From the NCBI GenBank assembly GCA_946613705.1, contig CAMOFU010000004.1, forward strand, positions 1 through 29,152: a stretch of 29,152 nucleotides of DNA, given 5' to 3'. The DNA comes from an uncultured Clostridia bacterium. GTDB taxonomy: Bacteria; Bacillota; Clostridia; Oscillospirales; Ruminococcaceae. Below the pieces are notes generated by a model. It was not told the DNA's origin. It did not search any database and worked only from the letters and a program-made list of their open reading frames with translations. This document shows positions 1 through 7,092 of the stretch, piece by piece; within the stretch, counting starts at the first letter, position 1; each line of letters begins with the position of its first letter. A program made the translations under genes and the position numbers.

Positions 1-1973
1 CTGTCATCGCTCTTGGAGGAATCATCGCTCTTTGAGCTGTCGTCCTTCTTTTCCGTGCTGCCTGCTGCCGACTTGCCAAGCTGCGAAGCCTTGCCGTTCT
101 TGATCGAATCCACCGAATCCTTTACAGCATCTGCAAGCTTTTCTGCAACATTGATGCTTACAAATGTGCTCTCTAACTGAGGATCGCCGTTGAAATCGAT
201 ATACGGACCGGAGTATTTGAAAGCAGCATATACAGTCTTGCTGCTGTTCTTATTATCATCGTCGGTAACGGTCATAGTCACCTTATAGATCCTTACAAGA
301 TAAGATTTGGTATCATAGGAATTCAGCGTGCCCTCGTTGAAGCCGTCAAGAAGAACTATATAATCCCTCTCTGTCTCAAACTTGTCTATGCTCTTTATCT
401 TGCCGTCGAGGCTTACTCCGCTGATATAGCTGCGGCCCGTGTAGTCTTCACTGAACTTCTTTGTATACTCGTCAAATACCGTCTTGAAATCGTCAAGCTC
501 ACTTGCTTCGGACTTATCGGTGATATAATGTCCCCAGCTCTCATCTACCGTGAATTCCTTATAAGCATAATTGTCCTCATCAAGCGTATCTGTGGGCTTG
601 AAGCCCTCGTCGAGCAGGCTGGAGGAAACATATGCCTTGACCTTGAATTTATCTCCCGCCTTGAACGAGCTCTTATCGCCGAGATCAAGATAGTAGCTGA
701 CATTGTCTGCTATCGCTTTATCAAGATCGTCCTCCAGCACACGGTCTATCCTGAGATAAGGAGACGCGCCCGTAGTCTTGAACTTGATCTTCTCGAAGAT
801 ATCGACCTTTGATGCTTCGGTAAGTCCGGATACCGTGAAGTCCTTCTGCTGAGAGGAATTGCTTACGATATAGGTCTTGCCTTCGACCGTGAAGTATATC
901 CCCTTGGAGGAATCACTGTCGTCTATAAACTTGTATCCGTCGGGGATACCGCTGTAGCTTATATCTGCTTCGATCGTGAGCTTGTCGCCGTTTTTCAGAT
1001 CATAGCTGTTGCCGTCAGAAATATAATAGCTGATAAACTCATGCTTTGAATTAGTTCTTTCGTATTCTGCCTCGCCGCGTTCGTTCATACCTGTGAACTT
1101 GATCTCAAATCCGTCGAACATATCAAGCTCTTCGCCCTCGACAAGACCCGCTGCTTCTATCTCAAATTCCGTGTTTTCAAGCTTGATCTTTGCCTCCTTG
1201 AGCTCATCCTCATCGTAATCGACTGTGCAGCTTATCTTATCGCCGTTGGAAAGCTCATTCTCCTTGGAAAGCTTGACTTTAAGATCGTACTCTCCCTTTG
1301 TTCTGCTGAGAAGTGCATCTCTCATCTCTTCTGCCTCTTCCTTGTCGGAGGCCTTTGAGAATGCCTTCAGCAGCGGCTTTTTCTCATCTGAAAAATAATC
1401 GCTGTATTCCTTTTCGATGATTTCGCCGTTCTCATCTCGCTCGTATTCATAAGCGTAAGGGTCGGCCTGCTGACAGTTGAGATATCCGATAACGGTACCC
1501 TTGCCGTTAAGACCGCTGAACTTGAAAGCGAACAGATCCTTGGCATCTATCTTCTGGTACTTCGTGAGCTGGAGTATCACGATTATCACAGCTGCGATCA
1601 ACGCGCAGGCAGCAACACCGATCAGGATAGGCACCTTGTGCTTTACGAATGCCGCTCCGATATTCTTTCCCATTTCCATAGCGGGAGTGGTATCACCTGC
1701 GGCAGCAGCTGCTGTCTGCTGAGGGGCAGGCGCAGCATCGGGTGCGGGTGCAGCATCGGGTGCGGGTGCAGGCTGCTCGGACACCGTCTCTGCTTTGGGC
1801 TGCGGTATCTCAGCAGGCGCGGGAGCTGCCTGCTCCCTGACCTCAGATACATTCTGAGCAGGTACGGGAGCCGCTGCTTCTGCCTGTGTAATTGCAGCGC
1901 CGCAGCTGCCGCAGAATTTTGCACCCTCGGCAAGAGAATTACCGCATTTCGGACAAAACTTTGGTTGGCTCAT
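1..1973 (-). CDS. Zinc-ribbon, single-pass membrane protein with repeated extracellular modules (3' end off window)
   Basis: An open frame runs from an ATG at 1973 to the left edge without a stop, so the C-terminus is missing (about 657 codons visible). The start has a good ribosome site (GGAGG, 7 bases upstream). Residues 4-27 form a zinc ribbon with Cys 7, 10, 21 and 24 in two CxxC pairs. A Pro/Ala-rich linker with an 18-bp tandem repeat (1735-1774) follows, then one hydrophobic helix at about 112-134. Outside the membrane I see three related units beginning near residues 144, 283 and 390, each with a F-K-F-x-G-like strand followed by an x-G-D-K strand. The visible end is a Ser/Lys/Asp-rich repeat. 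Zinc-ribbon plus one helix plus beta-repeats is a common architecture of uncharacterised clostridial envelope proteins. The function is unknown; binding of a wall or extracellular ligand is an inference. The gene reads from its own promoter at 2046-2074. Confidence 0.88.
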   Translation of the reverse strand, partial: MSQPKFCPKCGNSLAEGAKFCGSCGAAITQAEAAAPVPAQNVSEVREQAAPAPAEIPQPKAETVSEQPAPAPDAAPAPDAAPAPQQTAAAAAGDTTPAMEMGKNIGAAFVKHKVPILIGVAACALIAAVIIVILQLTKYQKIDAKDLFAFKFSGLNGKGTVIGYLNCQQADPYAYEYERDENGEIIEKEYSDYFSDEKKPLLKAFSKASDKEEAEEMRDALLSRTKGEYDLKVKLSKENELSNGDKISCTVDYDEDELKEAKIKLENTEFEIEAAGLVEGEELDMFDGFEIKFTGMNERGEAEYERTNSKHEFISYYISDGNSYDLKNGDKLTIEADISYSGIPDGYKFIDDSDSSKGIYFTVEGKTYIVSNSSQQKDFTVSGLTEASKVDIFEKIKFKTTGASPYLRIDRVLEDDLDKAIADNVSYYLDLGDKSSFKAGDKFKVKAYVSSSLLDEGFKPTDTLDEDNYAYKEFTVDESWGHYITDKSEASELDDFKTVFDEYTKKFSEDYTGRSYISGVSLDGKIKSIDKFETERDYIVLLDGFNEGTLNSYDTKSYLVRIYKVTMTVTDDDNKNSSKTVYAAFKYSGPYIDFNGDPQLESTFVSINVAEKLADAVKDSVDSIKNGKASQLGKSAAGSTEKKDDSSKSDDSSKSDD

Positions 1974-2045
1974 ATTCTTTCCTCCAATATCATTTTGGAC
2001 AAAAGACTTAATTGTTTAAGACTTTTATCCATTTATTTACTAATA

Positions 2046-2074
2046 ATTATAGTATACTATTATCTGTTTGTCAA
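2046..2074 (-). promoter_or_regulatory. Consensus sigma-A promoter of the zinc-ribbon gene
   Basis: On the minus strand a perfect TTGACA (2069-2074) and a perfect TATAAT (2046-2051) are separated by 17 bases. The predicted transcript starts near 2039, giving a leader of about 66 bases ahead of the ATG at 1973. The leader holds the 7-mer AAGACTT twice, 14 bases apart (2003 and 2017), of unknown meaning. Confidence 0.85.
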
Positions 2075-2161
2075 TAAGTAAAAGTAAATTAATTATTCAA
2101 ATTCTGCTGTCAAAGGAGAAAATGATATTGTCCTTTATCGATCGCAGATATATAGCGGGTA

Positions 2162-4732
2162 TTATTTTCGGTCAAGGCCTTCGATTATCTCTCTTACTGC
2201 TTTTTCGGCAGCTTCTACCTCTGCATGGAATTCCATGGCGGATATCCTCATAGCACCCGACCCCAGGATTATGACCTGCTCCAGCCCGTCAGAAGTCGCG
2301 ACCCTCACGCGGTGCTCCTTCGAGAGCTTATGAGCAGTACGTTCTATATATGTATCGGCAGTCTCCGCTTCCTTTGTGTAGACCACACTGATGCCGCTGT
2401 GCTCCTCGATCTCGCGGAATTGCCCCTTCACGCGGTAGGCATCAAAAACAAGTATCAGCTCGCACTGCATGAACCCCCGATAATTCGCCATTCGGTTTAT
2501 CAGCTCCGAGCGTGCGAGATCAAGGCTCTTTGAAGCAAGCCTTTTCAGCTCTGACCATGCAAATATGATATTATAGCCGTCCACGAGCACATACAGCGGT
2601 CCCTTGGGTATCGGGCGCGGTTTTGACTTTGAAACGGGCGGCTCCTTCGGAGTGTGCATTGCCTGCTCTTTTTTGCGCTCTATCTTGCCGTAGGTCTGCT
2701 CGAAGATCCTCATGAGCTCTTCGTCCTCGGCGGCACGCTTCACAAAGCTGTCAGCCCTTGCCCGCGCTGTCTCTGCTTCCTCATATAAAGATTTTTGCGG
2801 TAAGGTGCTTATGTGCATAAACTCATTTGCTTCATTCCATGCAATAACGTGCCCCGCGCCGTGAGAGCAGAATACGGAATCGGCAGTGTTTCTAAGATCG
2901 CTGTCAGCGTCATATCCTATCTCGGCTATGACCTCATCGGCATTTCGGCATACATCGTATCCGTCCGATTCGGTATACAATCTGCCCAGCCCCTTTGTAT
3001 AAGCCGCTATCTCTGTATGATAGGATCTGAGCGCCGATACGGGAGCCCTTCCCGTAAGTACAGCGTTGCTGCCGTCCGATTCGGGCGGCGATACAGCAGC
3101 TCCCATTTTGTCAAGATCAGTCAGCGCTCTGCCCACATTGGCGGCAGGCAGTTCAAGCCTGAAAGAGTAGTACGGTTCGAGAAGAACGCTCTGTGCATAT
3201 CTCAGTCCCTGACGGACAGCCCTGTATGTCGCCTGACGGAAATCACCGCCCTCGGTATGCTTCAGATGCGCCTTCCCCGCTGTTAAAACGATCCTCATGT
3301 CGGTGATAGGTGAACAGGTCAGCACACCGCGGTGAACACGTTCTTTAAGATGTGTAAGGATAAGCCGCTGCCAGTTTCTTCCTAAAAGATCTTCACTGCA
3401 TTCGCTGGCAAAATCAAGTCCGCTTCCTCTCGGGAGCGGTTCAAGCCGCAGATGCACCTCGGCATAATGGCGAAGAGGCTCAAAATGCCCTGCTCCTTCG
3501 ACTGCCGATGCAATAGTCTCGCGGTAAGCGATCCTTCCCTCACCGAAGCTCGCCTTGATGCCGAAACGTTCTTCAAGTATACGGCTGACGACCTCCAGCT
3601 GCACTTCTCCCATAAGCGAGATGCTTATCTCCCGCGTCTGCTCATTATAGCCTGCATTGAGCGCAGGGTCCTCGTCCTCAAGCGTGCGCAGAGCCCGCAG
3701 CATGATATGATCGTCTATCCCCTCGGGCGGCTTCACACAATAGCTCAGCACAGGCTCGGAAACAGGAATGAATTCCCCGCCCCCCGCTCCGAGAGCCTGT
3801 CCCACATAGCAGCCCGAAAGACCGAGCACCGCACACACCTCGCCCTGCTCCGCTGTTTCGGTGCTGCTGAATTTTTCACCCGAATATATCCTGATCCTGC
3901 TGACCTTTTCGGTAAGCTCATTGTTCCCGCGGTCGGTATAGGTGAGCGGAGTCCTCACCGAAAGGCTGCCGCCCGTGATGCGCATATGAGTCAGTCTTGC
4001 GCCCGAGCCGTCCTCGGAGATCTTGAATACACGCGCAGCAAACCTTTCACGTCTCTCGGGCACAGTGATAAAACGGCTGATACAGTCAAGCAGCTGCTCA
4101 ACTCCCGTGAGCTTCAGTGCCGAGCCGAAGCAGCAGGGCACGATCTCGCCGTCACGGACAGCTTCTTTCACCGTATCGTCCGTCACTCCGCCCGTTTCAA
4201 GATACTCCTCCATCAGCCGTTCGCTTATAAGCGAGAGCGCATCGGCAAGCTCGTCCTCGGGCTGTGACATATCCACGCAGCCTGCCGAAAGCCTTGCCTG
4301 TGCCGAACGCAGTGCAAAGCCCCTGTCGGCATTGGGCATATCGGTCTTGTTGATAAATACAAACGTCGGCACCGAATATTTCCTCAGCAGCCGCCAAAGA
4401 GTCTCTGTGTGGCTCTGAACTCCGTCGGTAGCGCTTATAACAAGCACGGCTGCATCTATCACCGAGAGAGTTCGTTCCGTCTCGCCCGAAAAGTCAACGT
4501 GTCCCGGGGTATCGAGCAGGGTATAATGTATGCCGCCGTGGTCAAAAACAGCCTGCTTCGAGAATATTGTTATACCTCTGTCACGTTCGATAGGGTCGTT
4601 ATCAAGGAAAGCATTGCGATGATCCACCCTGCCGAGCTTTCTGATGGCACCGCTCTTGTAAAGCATCGCCTCCGAGAGAGTGGTCTTCCCCGAGTCAACG
4701 TGCGCGAGGATACCTATAACTGCGTTTTTCAT
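2162..4732 (-). CDS. EF-G/TetM-like translational GTPase fused to a C-terminal Rae1/YacP-like NYN nuclease domain
   Basis: An 856-residue protein. The N-terminal GTPase is complete: G1 AHVDSGKTT (10-18), G2 RGITI (52-56), G3 DTPGHVDF (74-81), G4 NKTD (128-131). EF-G-like domains follow to about residue 685, as in ribosomal protection proteins of the TetM/TetO group, which are about 640 residues long. After a Lys/Pro-rich linker (about 686-712), residues 713-856 match the NYN/PIN-like domain of YacP (Rae1): LVDGYN (Asp718), VFDAYRVKG (Asp764), ETAD (Asp793), ATSD (Asp815) and GSGAMRISA, all carrying the acidic residues expected of a nuclease. Rae1 of Bacillus subtilis is known to cut mRNA in the ribosomal A site. 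The fusion therefore suggests a factor that binds ribosomes and cleaves mRNA there. The domain-IV segment aligned with the TetM SPV tip reads KHTEGGDF, so tetracycline resistance should not be assumed. Start and preceding stop overlap as ATGA. Confidence 0.9.
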   Translation of the reverse strand: MKNAVIGILAHVDSGKTTLSEAMLYKSGAIRKLGRVDHRNAFLDNDPIERDRGITIFSKQAVFDHGGIHYTLLDTPGHVDFSGETERTLSVIDAAVLVISATDGVQSHTETLWRLLRKYSVPTFVFINKTDMPNADRGFALRSAQARLSAGCVDMSQPEDELADALSLISERLMEEYLETGGVTDDTVKEAVRDGEIVPCCFGSALKLTGVEQLLDCISRFITVPERRERFAARVFKISEDGSGARLTHMRITGGSLSVRTPLTYTDRGNNELTEKVSRIRIYSGEKFSSTETAEQGEVCAVLGLSGCYVGQALGAGGGEFIPVSEPVLSYCVKPPEGIDDHIMLRALRTLEDEDPALNAGYNEQTREISISLMGEVQLEVVSRILEERFGIKASFGEGRIAYRETIASAVEGAGHFEPLRHYAEVHLRLEPLPRGSGLDFASECSEDLLGRNWQRLILTHLKERVHRGVLTCSPITDMRIVLTAGKAHLKHTEGGDFRQATYRAVRQGLRYAQSVLLEPYYSFRLELPAANVGRALTDLDKMGAAVSPPESDGSNAVLTGRAPVSALRSYHTEIAAYTKGLGRLYTESDGYDVCRNADEVIAEIGYDADSDLRNTADSVFCSHGAGHVIAWNEANEFMHISTLPQKSLYEEAETARARADSFVKRAAEDEELMRIFEQTYGKIERKKEQAMHTPKEPPVSKSKPRPIPKGPLYVLVDGYNIIFAWSELKRLASKSLDLARSELINRMANYRGFMQCELILVFDAYRVKGQFREIEEHSGISVVYTKEAETADTYIERTAHKLSKEHRVRVATSDGLEQVIILGSGAMRISAMEFHAEVEAAEKAVREIIEGLDRK

Positions 4733-5190
4733 TCCTTCACATCGCTCCCTGCTATATCAAGCTCTTTAAGCTTCTCCTCGGGGGTCCAGCTTGGCTGGAC
4801 AGCTTCGTATACGGGTTCAATACCTGCCTTTACTGCTACCTGGAATTCGTCCTCATAAACTATCTCACCGGGGTAATTCGTGAAAACCACATAATACGGA
4901 TGATCGTACTTGTCAAGCAGCCACATTGCAGGTCGGATCATTTTAAGCATAAGCTCGGTGTTTTCCGTCTTGAAAAAGCAGACCACATTTTCGCGGCGCA
5001 TACACGGCTCGGGATAAGGCAGTTCTTCGGAGAACCATTTGTCGATCTCACGAAACAGATCGGCATCCTCATCCTCCATGATATCCTTCTGGATAAGTCC
5101 CCAGCACATACTGAATATTCCCTTTGCGTATTTTGTGTTCTCGGCAAGCTCTTTGCCCTGTATCCTGACGTATTTGAAATCCAGCTTCAT
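4729..5190 (-). CDS. Unknown 153-aa protein, translationally coupled to the GTPase-nuclease gene
   Basis: I do not recognise this family. It is a small acidic protein with no signal peptide or membrane helix, so it is probably cytoplasmic. Tryptophans and aromatic residues are frequent, with a mixed alpha/beta pattern, and a predicted strand YYVVFTNYPG near residues 98-107. The start at 5190 has an AAGGTG ribosome site 7 bases upstream. Its stop codon overlaps the ATG of the following GTPase-nuclease gene (ATGA, 4729-4732), which usually means coupled translation and matched amounts. It lies 41 bases after the esterase gene, so it may be cotranscribed with the carbohydrate genes. A partner role for the GTPase fusion is inferred from coupling only. 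Confidence 0.82.
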   Translation of the reverse strand: MKLDFKYVRIQGKELAENTKYAKGIFSMCWGLIQKDIMEDEDADLFREIDKWFSEELPYPEPCMRRENVVCFFKTENTELMLKMIRPAMWLLDKYDHPYYVVFTNYPGEIVYEDEFQVAVKAGIEPVYEAVQPSWTPEEKLKELDIAGSDVKE

Positions 5191-5231
5191 AATAACACCT
5201 TGCTTTCTGTATCACATATCGCCTGTTCATT

Positions 5232-7079
5232 TTACTGTGTAACATTGATCTCAAACGGCGAGACAGGCAGACCGTCATTGTCAAGCACGATATCTGCCTT
5301 GGGAGCACTGCATCGGTTGTAACGAACTTTCAGCGGGCAGCCGCGTTCAAGCGTAAGCTCTATCCTTCGGGGAGCAGTCTGAACTGCATCGGCATGGCAT
5401 AAGCGGTCGGGATAGACAGCTTCAAAGCCTTCGGAACGATGCAGCTCAATGTCCCTGCTGAATGTAAGAACAGCTTTGCCGCCGATAAAACGGGCAGCTG
5501 TGCAGCGCACGGGCTTGCTGTCCGATTTTTTGTACAAAAGCGTTTTGGCACACAATGCGAGCCTTCTGCCGACCTCCCATTTATTGATCGGGTGAAGATC
5601 GTTGTTCTCTCCCAGCCCTAAAGTGACAGCCATGGCAGTCTCGGGCAGCTCTGTGCATTCAAGCTGCGCCTGCCTGAGCACCGCCCAGCTGTCATCAGAT
5701 ATGGCTCCGAATTCGGGCAGCTGCGCCCAGATCACAGGTATCATGCTGCCGCAGCGCTCGCGGTATCTCTCGATAAAATGAGTGAACAGCTCACGGTATC
5801 TGTCTGCATTAGTCCCGTTTGACTCGCCCTGATATACAATGAGCGCCTTGTAATTCCTGTGATAAGCGGGAGCCGTTGTGATGCCGTAGAGCGAGAGAGG
5901 AAGGCCCTGAAAAAATTCGGCAGGGACGAGCCTATCCGTTGATACGGCTTTGGCTGCATACCAGTCCTTTGACAGATCAATAACGGTATTCCCGCATTTC
6001 AGGCAGATCGGCTTGCCCTCTGTAAACCCTCCCTGCGAGCCGAAGATGTCAAGACACACGGCGATCGTTATCTGTCCGTTTTTCAGGACTGATGAAGGAA
6101 CGCTGTAATACCGCGGCGGATACATATACCCTGTTTCACCGACCTTGATGCCGTTCACATAAGTACGGTCCGCATCTGTCAGCGTACCGAGCATGAGCAT
6201 CACATCACTGATATCCGTACCATCGGGCAGCTGCAACTGTTTACGGAGCCATACTCTGCCCGAGAAGCCGCTTATCCTATACGGCATATCTGTCCTTTCG
6301 GCAGCGGGAAAGTCCCCCGAAAGGATACGCTGACCTATCTTATCAAGACGGTCGAGCATGGCATTATGCTCATCGGTCCTTATCTTATCCTCACGCTCGG
6401 TAAGCTCCATCCAGTTCGGGCTTGTCACCCTGTCAAGGAAACTGTCATACCCTCCGAGCTCACGCAGCTCTTGGTATGAGAAGCGTGCCTCTATAGGGGA
6501 ACCTCCCGCTGAGGTATTCACCAAACCGACAGGTATGCCGAATTCACGATAGAGTGCTTCGGCAAAGAAATAACCTACAGCACTCATAAACGCTGCTTTC
6601 TCGCTGTCAGCACGGATCCAGCTGCCCTCGGTCCAGTGATCGCACTCTGTCACAGGGTCGAAGCAGCAGCTGATCGGAACGCGGAACTCGCGTATATACG
6701 GCTCATTCGGTGTGCGTTGTGCGCCCGAAAACGGCTTGGAGGGATCGAGCGGGTCATATATGCGGTAAACAGGCAGCTCCATATTCGACTGCCCCGTGAT
6801 ATGGAACACATCGCCGAACAACACATCGCAGACAGTTATCTTTTCACCGCAGCAGCTTCCCTCGAGCCTATAGACTGTCTTGCCGCCCTTCATTGACGGC
6901 AGCATCGCGCAGAAGCGTCCGTTTCGGTCTGAATCGGCACAAACCGCAGCAGCGGGCTTGTCACCGTCGAACAGACAGATCTCGACCCTCGAGCATGGCT
7001 CCGCCGTCCCCGTTATCGGATCTTCGGTATCACGCTGGAGTATCATGCAGTCTGATATATCGGCATCAAATCTAAACAT
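5232..7079 (-). CDS. SGNH-type carbohydrate acetylesterase (sialate O-acetylesterase family)
   Basis: A 615-residue cytoplasmic protein without signal peptide. It carries the family signatures: block GQSNME with Ser98 as likely nucleophile, YQGESN in the middle, and NDLHP with Asp494 and His496 as the likely remaining catalytic residues. Between the two halves (about residues 255-360) lies a jelly-roll-like insert, and a beta-sandwich tail follows the catalytic core; both are usual for bacterial members. Family members remove acetyl groups from sialic acids, or from xylan and xyloglucan oligosaccharides. Placement 13 bases downstream of a GH67 alpha-glucuronidase favours a hemicellulose acetylesterase that deacetylates imported xylo-oligosaccharides. 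That substrate is inferred from context. No sialic-acid gene is nearby. Confidence 0.87.
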   Translation of the reverse strand: MFRFDADISDCMILQRDTEDPITGTAEPCSRVEICLFDGDKPAAAVCADSDRNGRFCAMLPSMKGGKTVYRLEGSCCGEKITVCDVLFGDVFHITGQSNMELPVYRIYDPLDPSKPFSGAQRTPNEPYIREFRVPISCCFDPVTECDHWTEGSWIRADSEKAAFMSAVGYFFAEALYREFGIPVGLVNTSAGGSPIEARFSYQELRELGGYDSFLDRVTSPNWMELTEREDKIRTDEHNAMLDRLDKIGQRILSGDFPAAERTDMPYRISGFSGRVWLRKQLQLPDGTDISDVMLMLGTLTDADRTYVNGIKVGETGYMYPPRYYSVPSSVLKNGQITIAVCLDIFGSQGGFTEGKPICLKCGNTVIDLSKDWYAAKAVSTDRLVPAEFFQGLPLSLYGITTAPAYHRNYKALIVYQGESNGTNADRYRELFTHFIERYRERCGSMIPVIWAQLPEFGAISDDSWAVLRQAQLECTELPETAMAVTLGLGENNDLHPINKWEVGRRLALCAKTLLYKKSDSKPVRCTAARFIGGKAVLTFSRDIELHRSEGFEAVYPDRLCHADAVQTAPRRIELTLERGCPLKVRYNRCSAPKADIVLDNDGLPVSPFEINVTQ

Positions 7080-7092
7080 ATGCTCATCTCCG

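Noticed and set aside
2001..2031. Possible hairpin AAAAGACTTAATTG...TAAGACTTTT
   Set aside because: The two AAGACTT copies are direct, not inverted, repeats, so they do not form a stem.
3452..4267. 271-residue open frame on the plus strand, antisense to the GTPase gene
   Set aside because: It lies entirely inside a well-supported conserved gene, has no recognisable domain and no good ribosome site. It is a by-product of codon use.
2162..4732. Calling the TetM-like gene a tetracycline resistance determinant
   Set aside because: The domain-IV tip differs from TetM/TetO and the nuclease fusion points elsewhere. Similar GTPases are often over-annotated as resistance genes.
5232..7079. Sialic-acid metabolism for the esterase
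   Set aside because: The family name suggests it, but no sialic-acid transport or lyase gene is near, and the GH67 neighbour favours hemicellulose.
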